Assembly (NCBI GenBank): GCA_033811195.1
Contig: JAPXOZ010000012.1
Coordinates: 1 to 64,000 of the forward strand
Source: Cacconaster sp033811195
Lineage (GTDB): Bacteria > Bacteroidota > Bacteroidia > Bacteroidales > UBA932
Length of the DNA stretch: 64,000 nt
Reading direction: 5' to 3'
Part shown: piece by piece, positions 43,754 through 52,448 of the stretch
Layout of the letters: every line of letters begins with the position of its first letter
Numbering within the stretch: the first letter of the stretch is position 1
The notes under the pieces: generated by a model
What the model was told of the DNA's origin: nothing
What the model saw: only the letters and a program-made list of their open reading frames with translations
Database searches by the model: none
Program-made: the position numbers and the translations under genes

Positions 43754-44860
43754 ATGGTAATTTTCCATATTATTTCCAGTTTAGCAAATGGTGGTGCTGA
43801 AAAAATGACTGTCGAGTTAGCAAATGAGCAGCAAAAATTGGGCAATAAAGTTTTTATTGTAATTTTTGACTCATTAAAACCAAATATGATCCATGTCAAG
43901 AATTTAGATAAAAATGTTAACATTCTTTATATAAAGCGAAGACTTAAATTTGACTTGATTACGATAATTAATCTTTTTGTAAGTATAAAGAGGAATAAAT
44001 GCGATGTTATACACACACATAAACCATCATCAGTTGTATCTATTCTACCATTCTTACCATTCTTAAACAAGGAAATTAAAATAGTTCATACAGTGCATAG
44101 TGGATTAATTTATTATAAAAATCTTTTTAATTTTTTGAGTTTTTTTAGAGTCGTTCGTAACAGAGTTGTTAATGTTTGTCTAACTGATATAATTAGACAA
44201 GATTATCAAAATGCTTATCCTAAATTAATTTTTTTCTATGTTCAGAACGGTATATCAATGCCCTTAACAAGCGAAAACTATAATGAAGTAAAATGTTATA
44301 TTGATTCACTAAGAGGAAATAAATCAAATATTATTTTGTTCATTGGTAGAAACTCTATAGATAAAAATCTTAGTCTTCTTTTCAATTGTATGTTTGTATT
44401 GTATAATAAGGATATTAATTGTAAATTAATTTGTCTTGGCTTAGATAAAAAAGAAATCATATCACAGTATGACGTTAGTGGTATTATAGATAAAAATACT
44501 TTCATTCTTGGCTCTAAGTCAAATATTGCTGATTATATTGCTAATTCAGATGCGCTTATATTGTCGTCGATAAATGAAGGTATGCCCTTAGTAGTGATTG
44601 AGGCCATGAGCTATGGTAAACCTATTATATCTACTTCTGTTGGTGGTATTCAAGAAATGATAGAAAATGGGGTACATGGTTTTCTATCTGATGATATTTC
44701 TGTAGAAGGGTTATTAAGCGCAATATTTAGATTTTTAGATTCTTCTGATGACGAAATTTATCGTATTTCAGCACACAATATTAATAAATATCACAAAGAG
44801 TTTTCTATTGATAGTTGTTGTTCCGCTTATTTGAAGATTTATACTGATTCATATATGTAA
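43754..44860 (+). CDS. GT4 glycosyltransferase
   Basis: The 368-residue protein starts with VIFHIISSLANGGAEKMTVELA, the acceptor-side loop of GT4 enzymes. It has VIHTHKPSSVVSI (about 80-92), FIGRNSIDKNLSLLF (about 196-210) and the donor motif SINEGMPLVVIEAMSYGKPIIS, which contains the EX7E pair (about 275-296). It is a retaining glycosyltransferase of the cytosolic face of the membrane. The sugar is unknown. Confidence 0.9.
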   Translation: MVIFHIISSLANGGAEKMTVELANEQQKLGNKVFIVIFDSLKPNMIHVKNLDKNVNILYIKRRLKFDLITIINLFVSIKRNKCDVIHTHKPSSVVSILPFLPFLNKEIKIVHTVHSGLIYYKNLFNFLSFFRVVRNRVVNVCLTDIIRQDYQNAYPKLIFFYVQNGISMPLTSENYNEVKCYIDSLRGNKSNIILFIGRNSIDKNLSLLFNCMFVLYNKDINCKLICLGLDKKEIISQYDVSGIIDKNTFILGSKSNIADYIANSDALILSSINEGMPLVVIEAMSYGKPIISTSVGGIQEMIENGVHGFLSDDISVEGLLSAIFRFLDSSDDEIYRISAHNINKYHKEFSIDSCCSAYLKIYTDSYM

Positions 44861-44899
44861 ACTGAGAGTTGTTGATAAATATGCTAAAGTACATTAATT

Positions 44900-46060
44900 A
44901 TGAAAATTTTATCAGTAGTAGGTGCACGGCCGAATTTTATGAAAGTTGCACCATTTATTCGAAGTATAAACAACTATAATAAAACTGCTTTCATTCCCAT
45001 AAATCATTATTTGGTGCATACGGGCCAACATTATGATGATAGGATGTCTAAATCCTTTTTTGATGCGCTAAATATACCTGAAGCTGATATTAATCTAGGC
45101 ATAGGCTCAGGTACACATGCAGAGCAGGTTGGGCGATCAATGATTGAGTTGGAAAAAGTTTTTGCGATTCAGAACCCTGACTGGGTAGTAGTTTTTGGTG
45201 ATGTAAATGCTACAATTGCTGCTGCTATTACTGCTAAAAAATTAAATATTAAGATTTGTCATATAGAGGCAGGACTTCGTAGTGGAGATATGAAAATGCC
45301 AGAAGAGATCAATCGTATTGTAACTGACAGGCTATCTGATTTGCTTCTTACACCTGATAGGTTTTCAATTGATAATTTGAAGGCAGAGGGTATCCCGAAT
45401 AAGCGTATACATTTTGTCGGAAATATTATGATTGATACCTTAGAACTTAATAGAGCACAAGCAGAAAAGTTATCAATTTATGATATTGTGTATCATAATC
45501 AAATCATTCATACATCTAATTACCAGATTAGACAGTCCTTGTCATCTTTAAATCAGTTTGCATTAGTGACTCTTCATAGACCTTCAAATGTGGATAAAAA
45601 AGATATTCTTAAGTCTTTGGTGGATTTTTTAGTTGATGAGGCTTCGCAAAAGATAACCATAATATGGACAGTACATCCTCGCACACAGAAACAACTTAGG
45701 CTATTCAATCTTTGGGATAAGGTATGCAAGTCAGATAATATTTATCTACTTCATCCTCTAGACTACCATTCAATGTTAAAGTTAAATATGCAGGCACAAA
45801 TAATGCTAACTGATAGTGGTGGGCTTCAAGAGGAATGTACCGTACTTGGCACACCATGCATAACGATGCGTTGGAACACTGAACGTCCAGTTACCCTTCG
45901 TGAATATGGTGGAGCTAGTGTTTTGGTAGGCAATGATATTTTGAGGATTAGAGAGGAATTTAACCAAACACTTTATGAGCCACGAAACCCCGAACGTCCA
46001 GAGTTATGGGATGGACACACAGCAGATCGTTGTTTAGGGGAAATCATTGACTATACGTGA
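44900..46060 (+). CDS. UDP-GlcNAc 2-epimerase family, WbpI/WecB-type
   Basis: The 386-residue non-hydrolysing epimerase has GARPNFMKVAPF (residues 8-19), HTGQHYDDRMS (about 40-50), FGDVNATIAAA, CHIEAGLRSGD and LTDSGGLQEECTVLGTPC (about 305-322). With wbpA, B, D and E in the same locus, it most likely inverts C2 of UDP-2,3-diacetamido-glucuronic acid to the manno form (WbpI role). Plain UDP-GlcNAc/UDP-ManNAc epimerisation (WecB role) cannot be excluded. It lies 14 kb from the other pathway genes. Confidence 0.85.
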   Translation: MKILSVVGARPNFMKVAPFIRSINNYNKTAFIPINHYLVHTGQHYDDRMSKSFFDALNIPEADINLGIGSGTHAEQVGRSMIELEKVFAIQNPDWVVVFGDVNATIAAAITAKKLNIKICHIEAGLRSGDMKMPEEINRIVTDRLSDLLLTPDRFSIDNLKAEGIPNKRIHFVGNIMIDTLELNRAQAEKLSIYDIVYHNQIIHTSNYQIRQSLSSLNQFALVTLHRPSNVDKKDILKSLVDFLVDEASQKITIIWTVHPRTQKQLRLFNLWDKVCKSDNIYLLHPLDYHSMLKLNMQAQIMLTDSGGLQEECTVLGTPCITMRWNTERPVTLREYGGASVLVGNDILRIREEFNQTLYEPRNPERPELWDGHTADRCLGEIIDYT

Positions 46061-46093
46061 TAATTTTGGGGTTTATTTTCAATCAAATAGTAA

Positions 46094-47206
46094 ATGGATT
46101 TAGAAGTGAATATTAAAAAACCAAGAATTGCAGTAATTGGCTTAAAGGGACTCCCTGCTTTTGGCGGTGCTGCGGCTGTAGGCGAAAACATTATAAATGA
46201 ACTTAAAGAAAAATATGAATTTACAGTTTACTCTACAGCATCACATACAACGCTGAAAACAGGTAATTGTAATGGATTTAAGCAAATTGTCATCAGGAAG
46301 TTGCCCTTTAAAAAAATTAATAGTCTATATTACTATATTGTTTCTTCCCTTCGCGTTTTAATTTCCTTTAAATATGACCTTGTTCATCTACATCATAGGG
46401 ATGCAGCATTCATAATACCTTTTTTAAGACTTCGCTATAAAGTTATCGTTACTACTCACGGTAGTTTTTCTGTTGTTGACAAGTGGAAGCGGTATGAATG
46501 GTTTTTTCAGATCAACGAAAGGTTTTTTATAAAATTTGCTAATTCTGTTACTTGCGTCTCTTTAAACGAAAAGAGGAATTTTAAAAATGAGATAAATCTT
46601 GATGTTACTTACATACCTAATGGAATTAATTTGTTTGATGATAACTTTGTTAGAGATGTGAGTTATAGCAATTATATTTTTTTTGGCGCAGGAAGGATAA
46701 TAAGGACTAAAGGTTTGGATATTCTATTGCGGTCATTACATAAGATTAGTTATAAGGGACTTTTGATTGTTGCGGGAGATTTAGAGCAGAGTGAAGACTA
46801 TAAGCAGGAGATATTAGAACTTTCCAATGATTTGAATATTGTTTTTTTGGCTCTGATCAAGGATAAGAAAGAACTTCTTAGCTACATGGCTCATTCTGAT
46901 TTCTTTGTCTATCCATCTTATATGGAAGCAATGTCTATGATGCTATTGGAGGGAGCATCAGTTAAGGCACCGATCATATGTGCTGATATTATTGAAAATA
47001 AAGATATTTTTAATGAGGAGGAGGTATTATTTTTCGAATCGAAAAATATTGATGATTTAGCAGAAAAAGTTTTATATGCAATTAACAACTCAGAGGATAT
47101 AAAATTAAGATCCGAAAGAGCTTATAAAAAGCTTATTACAAGTTATAATTGGCAAATAATATCCGAAAAATATTCCGAGGCTTATAAATCGCTGCTATAT
47201 AAATGA
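46094..47206 (+). CDS. GT4 glycosyltransferase
   Basis: The 370-residue protein begins IAVIGLKGLPAFGGAAAVGENI (about residues 12-33), a GT4 acceptor loop. It has VHLHHRDAAFIIPF, FFGAGRIIRTKGLDILLRSL (about 195-214) and the donor region SYMEAMSMMLLEGASVKAPIIC, with Glu residues in EX7E-like spacing. It is the last glycosyltransferase before the export genes and may add the final sugar of the repeat. Specificity is unknown. Confidence 0.88.
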   Translation: MDLEVNIKKPRIAVIGLKGLPAFGGAAAVGENIINELKEKYEFTVYSTASHTTLKTGNCNGFKQIVIRKLPFKKINSLYYYIVSSLRVLISFKYDLVHLHHRDAAFIIPFLRLRYKVIVTTHGSFSVVDKWKRYEWFFQINERFFIKFANSVTCVSLNEKRNFKNEINLDVTYIPNGINLFDDNFVRDVSYSNYIFFGAGRIIRTKGLDILLRSLHKISYKGLLIVAGDLEQSEDYKQEILELSNDLNIVFLALIKDKKELLSYMAHSDFFVYPSYMEAMSMMLLEGASVKAPIICADIIENKDIFNEEEVLFFESKNIDDLAEKVLYAINNSEDIKLRSERAYKKLITSYNWQIISEKYSEAYKSLLYK

Positions 47207-47350
47207 AAACAATTAAGGATTGCTTGAATAAAAAGGTAAAAGTTTATAGTGTGTTTGAATTGTTTATTATCAAAGCCCTTTATGTTTTGTGCAAAAATGT
47301 TAATTCCTTCTTCTAACTATAATAAGTGCGCCAGCACACAATGGAATAAT

Positions 47351-47383
47351 TTTGGATTATTATGGATAAAAGAGTTACTTTTG
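47351..47383 (+). promoter_or_regulatory. Internal promoter of the wza-wzc export pair
   Basis: TTTG at 47351-47354 and TACTTTTG at 47376-47383 are 21 bp apart, the best full match to the Bacteroidota -33/-7 pattern in the window. Transcription would start near 47390, about 90 nt before the wza ATG. The gap 47207-47478 holds no gene. This could let export proteins be made apart from the upstream sugar genes. Confidence 0.6.
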
Positions 47384-47478
47384 CAAAACTTAAAGAATAT
47401 CATAAAAAACAATTTAATAAAATATACAAACAATCATAAATATATTTTTAGTTGGTAATACATAATACGAATACAATA

Positions 47479-48279
47479 ATGAATAAAACAATCAGACATC
47501 TCGGATATATAGTATTGCTGCTGCTATTATTAAGCGGTTGTGCATCACAAAAAAATATTACCTATATGCAAGATGTGACGAGAGGTTACCGTCAACAAAT
47601 AGCACAAGATTATGATGTTCGCATAAATAGTGATGATCTAATCTCCATTATGGTAAATAGTAAAGACCCGGAGTTGGTGCAGATGTTTAATCTTCCGATG
47701 GTAAGTTATCAGTTTACCGCCACCGGATATGTTGGAGGACAACAACGTATGTTGGGCTATTTGGTAGATAAAAATGGGAACATAAACTTTCCTCAGTTAG
47801 GTGTACTTAATGTACGAGGCTTAACCCGTTTCGAGCTTTCGGAGCTGATAAGCAGGGAGTTGAAGGATAAGGGATTGGTTAATGACGCTGTGGTAACGGT
47901 GCAGTTTCTAAATTTTAAAGTATCGGTAATGGGTGAAGTGTTACGTCCGGGCACATTCGAGGTGGATAGCGACCGTATTACACTATTGGATGCGTTGAGC
48001 AAAGCAGGTGATCTGACTATCTATGGTCGAAGAGATAATGTGAAAGTAATAAGAGAGGAGAATGGTGAGCGTACTGTGGCTATAATCGACCTGCGTAGTA
48101 AGAATCTGATGAATTCTCCCTACTACTACCTAAAGCAGAACGATATTGTCTATGTAGAGCCTAATAAGGCGCGAGCAGGACAACGCGAAATAAACCAGAA
48201 CCGTTCAGTTTCCACATTTGCGTCGATACTTTCGGTATTGGCCTCTTTGGCATCGTTGGCGGTTGTTATTTTTAGATAG
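47479..48279 (+). CDS. wza: Wza-like outer-membrane polysaccharide export lipoprotein
   Basis: The 266-residue protein has a lipoprotein signal peptide with lipobox LLSGC (Cys near residue 20). A Poly_export/PES domain (YDVRINSDDLISIMV, about 44-58) and SLBB-type ligand-binding domains (VSVMGEVLRPGTFEVD, about 150-165) follow. It ends in a hydrophobic segment (LSVLASLASLAVVIFR), as is usual for Bacteroidota Wza. It forms the outer-membrane exit channel. The ATG at 47479 is chosen because the signal peptide starts there. It is 19 bp before wzc. Confidence 0.9.
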   Translation: MNKTIRHLGYIVLLLLLLSGCASQKNITYMQDVTRGYRQQIAQDYDVRINSDDLISIMVNSKDPELVQMFNLPMVSYQFTATGYVGGQQRMLGYLVDKNGNINFPQLGVLNVRGLTRFELSELISRELKDKGLVNDAVVTVQFLNFKVSVMGEVLRPGTFEVDSDRITLLDALSKAGDLTIYGRRDNVKVIREENGERTVAIIDLRSKNLMNSPYYYLKQNDIVYVEPNKARAGQREINQNRSVSTFASILSVLASLASLAVVIFR

Positions 48280-48298
48280 AAATATAATAAGATAAGCT

Positions 48299-50764
48299 AT
48301 GACAAAAAGAGATATTTACGACGAGATGGATTTTATCTCACTGAATGATAGATCTGATCGTGAGGGCAGCTCGTTAGCTAAATTATTTAGCACAGTACTA
48401 TTTCATAGAAAATGGTTTATTCTGTCGGTTTTAATATGCGGATTGATAGGATTTCTCTATGTGCGCAGTACACCTAAGACTTTCCGAAGGACGGCTACGG
48501 TGTTAGTGCAAGATGATAGAAGAGGCGGTGTAATGAGTGAGTCAGCTGCATTTCAGGACCTCTTTTATTCAGCGAGAGCCTCAGTTGACAATGAGATCGG
48601 AGTGTTTAAAAGCAAGCGACTGATGTATGATGTGGCAAAACAGTTGCGACTGGATGTAAGCTACAAGATACGGGATGGTCTGCGTGATCGCGAGCTCTAT
48701 AGCAGCACACCTATTATAGTGGATTTTTCCGACATAGACCCCTCACAGAGTGTAAGTATGACTGCCACCCTTTTGGAAAACAGACAAGTGGAGTTGAAAG
48801 ATCTTAAATGGGGTAAAGAAGAAAGTGATTTGATAAAAGTGCTACAGCCAGGCGATACTTTACGTACCCCTGTAGGTGATATAATCGTGACAATAGCCCC
48901 GCTAATAGAGAGAGATTATATTGGTAAGCCCCTCCAGATAAGCAAAAGGAGCCTGAAAGCTGTATCAGATAGTTACAATTCGAGATTGAAAGTAGACGTG
49001 GATAACAAAATGTCATCCATTATCAATTTGACTTTGGAAGATGTGAATATCAAGCGTGCTGAGGATGTGATAAACACTCTGATAGAGGTTTACAAAAATG
49101 ATGCTATTCTAGATAAAAACCAGGTATTGGAGTCAACCGCCAATTTTATCAGAGAACGATTGATTATTATCGAATCAGAACTGTCTGACGTTGACTCAAA
49201 AATAGAGCAGTACAAAAGAGATCATCAACTTACCGATATCCGTTCGGAGAGTGCTCTCTATCTGCAAAGCAGCGGCAGATTGGATACTGAGGTGCTAAGT
49301 CTGGAGAATCAACTGGATATGGCTGAGTATATGAAAGTGTATCTTCAAGATAATTCCAAACTCTCAGACCCGATCCCTGCCAGTATAGGTATTTCCGATT
49401 CCGGTATTCAAGGGCAGATCGCCGAGTACAACTCGCTTCTTGCTCAACGTAACAAATTGTTGGCAAATAGTAGCGAAAACAACCCTCTCGTAAAAGAAAT
49501 GGATAATACCCTGGCTGCGACACGCTTTTCTATCTCCAAAGCTGTGGACAATCTGATAGCCGGATTGAAGATACAGATTGAAAATATGAGGCAAAAAGAG
49601 ATAAGCACGAGAGGAAAAATTTCTACTGTGCCGATGCAGCATAAATATATTACCAGTATAGAGCGCCAACAGAAAATCAAGGAGGAGCTTTATCTGTACC
49701 TGTTGAATAAAAAAGAGGAGAACGAGTTGCAAGCTACCATAATAGCAAGTAACTGCCGAATTATTGACCCTGCAGACGGATCTAATTCGCCTGTATCCCC
49801 GAATAAAATAAGAGTAGTCTTAATTAGTTTTCTAATTGGTTTTTTATTCCCTGTTTTGTGGCTTTATATCCGTTCGTTGCTCAATACTGCCGTCTACACC
49901 AAGAAAGAGCTGAAAGAGGCTCTTACTGTTCCATTTTTGGGTGAGATTCCATTGGTTAAGACTAAGTCCAAGGAGCTGATTGTGGTTAAAGAGAATAGTA
50001 ACGAGCCTATTTGCGAAGCTTTCAAGATAGTACAAACAAACCTTGACTTTATGGATATTGAGCATAAAGGGGGAGGAAAGGTCATTATGGTGACATCTAT
50101 CAACCAGGATGCAGGTAAAACCTTTATATCTGCAAATCTCGGTATGAGTTTGGCGACGCTGAATGAAAAGGTGGTAGTTGTCGATTTGGACTTAAGAAAG
50201 GGTACTCTGACTCGAAGGCTGGGCATAGGCACTAAACATCCGGGCATATCAAACTATCTGGGAGGTATGGAGGACAATATTTTTGACTTGATTCAACCCT
50301 CAAATGAGAATGGCCTGTTGGATATTATTCCCTCAGGCACAATACCGCCTAATCCGGCTGACTTGCTCAAGAGCAGCCGATTTGACAAGATGATAGCCGA
50401 ACTAAAATCCAAATACGACTATATTTTGCTAGACACTCCTCCCTTTGGTGTTGTGGTGGATACGTTATTGTGTGCCCGTGCAGCTGATCAGACAATATAT
50501 GTTGTACGTTCCGGGTATATAGACAAACGCTCATTGCCTGACATACAAGAGCTATATGACTCCGGAAAGGTGAATCACATGAGTATTTTGCTAAACGGAA
50601 TCGATATCAAGAAAATAGCCTCTTATGGTAGTTATGGCTATGGGTATGGTTACGGTTATGGCCGTAAATATGGTTACGGTTATGGCTATGGCTATGCCGG
50701 ATATGGCTACAGCTACACGCAGCAGAAAAAGAAATCGTGGATAAGAAGAGTCCTGGGATTCTAG
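48299..50764 (+). CDS. wzc: Wzc-like chain-length regulator and tyrosine autokinase
   Basis: The 821-residue inner-membrane protein has a first membrane segment at about residues 38-58, a long periplasmic Wzz domain with coiled-coil regions (about 60-505), a second membrane segment (VVLISFLIGFLFPVLWLYI, about 506-524) and a cytosolic BY-kinase domain. Walker A is NQDAGKTF, Walker A' is VVVDLDLRKG and Walker B is YILLDTPPF. The tail is an almost pure Tyr-Gly alternation with 14 Tyr residues (about 772-806), then a basic end. Phosphorylation of this tail controls oligomerisation and polymer length. The gene stops 142 bp before the convergent toxin-antitoxin-chaperone module. Confidence 0.93.
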   Translation: MTKRDIYDEMDFISLNDRSDREGSSLAKLFSTVLFHRKWFILSVLICGLIGFLYVRSTPKTFRRTATVLVQDDRRGGVMSESAAFQDLFYSARASVDNEIGVFKSKRLMYDVAKQLRLDVSYKIRDGLRDRELYSSTPIIVDFSDIDPSQSVSMTATLLENRQVELKDLKWGKEESDLIKVLQPGDTLRTPVGDIIVTIAPLIERDYIGKPLQISKRSLKAVSDSYNSRLKVDVDNKMSSIINLTLEDVNIKRAEDVINTLIEVYKNDAILDKNQVLESTANFIRERLIIIESELSDVDSKIEQYKRDHQLTDIRSESALYLQSSGRLDTEVLSLENQLDMAEYMKVYLQDNSKLSDPIPASIGISDSGIQGQIAEYNSLLAQRNKLLANSSENNPLVKEMDNTLAATRFSISKAVDNLIAGLKIQIENMRQKEISTRGKISTVPMQHKYITSIERQQKIKEELYLYLLNKKEENELQATIIASNCRIIDPADGSNSPVSPNKIRVVLISFLIGFLFPVLWLYIRSLLNTAVYTKKELKEALTVPFLGEIPLVKTKSKELIVVKENSNEPICEAFKIVQTNLDFMDIEHKGGGKVIMVTSINQDAGKTFISANLGMSLATLNEKVVVVDLDLRKGTLTRRLGIGTKHPGISNYLGGMEDNIFDLIQPSNENGLLDIIPSGTIPPNPADLLKSSRFDKMIAELKSKYDYILLDTPPFGVVVDTLLCARAADQTIYVVRSGYIDKRSLPDIQELYDSGKVNHMSILLNGIDIKKIASYGSYGYGYGYGYGRKYGYGYGYGYAGYGYSYTQQKKKSWIRRVLGF

Positions 50765-50830
50765 TGAGTGGTACGAGTTCCGTGTTTCAAGGTACGTGGT
50801 AGGTTGGGAGGTGCGAGATACGAGGTGCAA
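50765..50830 (+). repeat. Degenerate heptamer-like sequence after wzc
   Basis: Sequence such as GAGTGGTACGAGTTCCGTG followed by GGTACGTGGTAGG is a decayed form of the AGT-type arrays, placed directly after the wzc stop as in the other cases. The period is broken, so the call is weak. Confidence 0.4.
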
Positions 50831-50906
50831 CCTAAATGTAATCCAAAGTAACGACATTAAAAGTTGGAAATAACGAAATTTATTTCCAATTTTTGCTTTA
50901 GCACAT

Positions 50907-51356
50907 TTAATCAATAAGTGATGTTCCACTTTTGCTTACCAATGTATCAACATTGACTAACGGTGCAGGGAATTTCGCCAGGGGAGTTTCCTGTGTTCTC
51001 ACAAATAGCATCCCACGTAATGTGCTGTAAGCGGTTCCGAGTAGTGAACGGAAGAAGTTAGACTTAACTATTATCTTGTTATTCTCTTTATCTACATCAA
51101 TAGCGACAGCCAATGTCTGAATAGAATAGACAAATTCTGCACTTGTCTCAAAAATGACGTTGCCTTTATATAAATATCTCATGCTTGGAATAACAACTAT
51201 AATGTCTTCGGACATTTTAATGACAGTCCTAATCTTATATTGAAACTTTAGTGCCGATTCATTGATGTTTTCAGAAGTTACTTCACTGAAATTCTGTTTA
51301 TATACCTCATTTTCTATTGAAACGAGTCTGAACCTTACATTAATTTTCTCTTCCAT
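50907..51356 (-). CDS. SecB-like chaperone of a toxin-antitoxin-chaperone module
   Basis: The 149-residue cytosolic protein has the beta-rich SecB pattern (VRFRLVSIENEVYKQNF, about 6-22; IRTVIKMSEDIIVVIPSMRYLYKGN, in parts about 42-66). Its C-terminal block LLGTAYSTLRGMLFVRTQETPLAKFPAPLVNVDTL (about 106-140, in two parts) resembles the RG..F..T....L..FP.P..N signature of SecB and SecB-like chaperones. It begins 8 bp after the antitoxin gene in the order toxin, antitoxin, chaperone. In known modules of this kind, such as Rv1955-Rv1957 of M. tuberculosis, the chaperone protects an unstable antitoxin from degradation. A general export role is less likely given the context. Confidence 0.7.
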   Translation of the reverse strand: MEEKINVRFRLVSIENEVYKQNFSEVTSENINESALKFQYKIRTVIKMSEDIIVVIPSMRYLYKGNVIFETSAEFVYSIQTLAVAIDVDKENNKIIVKSNFFRSLLGTAYSTLRGMLFVRTQETPLAKFPAPLVNVDTLVSKSGTSLID

Positions 51357-51364
51357 AGTAATTT

Positions 51365-51934
51365 TTACTTAAATGTTGTCCACCTTGGTTCCCGAATAGG
51401 CATAGCCAGAGAAGGGAACATTAATGGGCTACTCTCATTAAAGTCGTTGTAGTATATCACCTCTATTGGTAAGGAGAATGGTTCCTCGGATGATTCTACC
51501 TTTCGTTTCACTTTTTCATAAGATTTTCCCAATTTGACTCTTGACGATTCAATACTTTTAAGTAATGAAGTCTTGTCAAACAAAGAAGCGAGCCTTTGGC
51601 CCATGCCAAGAGTTGGCATTTCGCCATTCTCATACAACCCGTATTGATTAATTCCTATACCTGCTATTGTTGACATAGTTTGCTTGGAAAAACCATATTT
51701 TTCGCGAAGCTCTGTCAGTTGAGCAGGTGAGGGTATACCATGACGTTTACGGTATTGAGAATAGAGATCCTCTATCACCTTATCATCCACATCGGCATTA
51801 GTAAAGGTCTTTCCCGTATCTTCGCACTGGAAATAATGGCGTTCGACCGTATACTTTTCATTTCTAAAAGTATATGTCTCTGATTTTACTTTCTTTAAGA
51901 CGTTTCCGCCAGTGAATGGACTTTTCATGATCAT
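51365..51934 (-). CDS. MqsA/HigA-like antitoxin with degenerate zinc finger and C-terminal extension
   Basis: The 189-residue protein has three parts. Residues 4-47 match the MqsA/YgiT zinc-finger region, but most of the Cys ligands are gone (SPFTGG and QCEDTG keep only Cys37). Residues 71-108 are an XRE-type helix-turn-helix (LREKYGFSKQTMSTIAGIG then YENGEMP), which should bind the operator. Residues about 145-189 form a proline-rich, hydrophobic extension (PLMFPSLAMPIREPRW), a good candidate for a chaperone-addiction (ChAD) segment. The ATG at 51934 overlaps the toxin stop by one base (TAATG); the ATG at 51928 is an alternative start. Confidence 0.7.
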   Translation of the reverse strand: MIMKSPFTGGNVLKKVKSETYTFRNEKYTVERHYFQCEDTGKTFTNADVDDKVIEDLYSQYRKRHGIPSPAQLTELREKYGFSKQTMSTIAGIGINQYGLYENGEMPTLGMGQRLASLFDKTSLLKSIESSRVKLGKSYEKVKRKVESSEEPFSLPIEVIYYNDFNESSPLMFPSLAMPIREPRWTTFK

Positions 51935-52317
51935 TATTTATAAGGGAATTTCATTGGAAATTTTGCAATATGAAAGGAAATGCAATAGTTTGGTGCACCT
52001 TCTGTTTTTGTTATATATATCTTTATATATATTGGATATATTTCTTTTTTGCCTCTCTTTTTAATCTCTATCCCAAACATCCAGACCAGACCTTCTTCGT
52101 CATCATATTCATTTTTGTCAGGACCTTGATAATAATCCTCGGGCTTGAGATTTAGGATATATTGATCTCGTTTGTTAGCAAATAATTCAAGATCAAATAG
52201 TGTTTGTTGGTTTTCTTCCTTGTCATTATTGTAAACAATACCGAACACCCTGGCCTTCGCCTTAAATTCTTCCAGAAATGCTTCAACTTCCTGTAATGTC
52301 GCTTTGATATCGGCCAT
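51934..52317 (-). CDS. MqsR-like toxin (probable mRNA interferase)
   Basis: The 127-residue protein has an N-terminal helix (ATLQEVEAFLEEFKAKARV) and the sequence LNLKPEDYYQGPD, WMFGIEIKKRG, then IYIKIYITK and CISFHIAKFPMKFPY. This pattern is found in small RelE/MqsR-fold toxins paired with MqsA-like antitoxins. The ATG at 52317 is preferred because the -7 box (TATCTTTG) at 52333-52340 lies just upstream; an earlier in-frame start at 52374 would precede the promoter. It is the first gene of the three-gene operon. RNA-cleaving activity is inferred, and catalytic residues are not certain. Confidence 0.62.
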   Translation of the reverse strand: MADIKATLQEVEAFLEEFKAKARVFGIVYNNDKEENQQTLFDLELFANKRDQYILNLKPEDYYQGPDKNEYDDEEGLVWMFGIEIKKRGKKEIYPIYIKIYITKTEGAPNYCISFHIAKFPMKFPYK

Positions 52318-52332
52318 GGTTCTATTTTGACA

Positions 52333-52340
52333 CAAAGATA
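52333..52340 (-). promoter_or_regulatory. Putative -7 box of the toxin-antitoxin-chaperone operon
   Basis: The minus strand reads TATCTTTG, with CAA-type (TTTG-like) sequence further upstream. Initiation near 52326 would leave a leader of about 10 nt before the ATG at 52317. The palindromic AAACGAATTCGTTTT at 52379-52393 lies just upstream and could be an operator for the helix-turn-helix antitoxin. Confidence 0.5.
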
Positions 52341-52448
52341 TATAAAATAAACAAGCAAACAAAAATGTAGACAAAATTAAAACGAATTCGTTTTAATTTT
52401 TACGTATTTCTCTATATTCATTTGAATTCGGGGCAAATTATTCTCCCC

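Noticed and set aside
50609..50730. Assembly artefact at the Wzc tyrosine repeat
   Set aside because: The frame remains open and returns to a normal basic C-terminus, and tyrosine clusters are expected at this position in the family.
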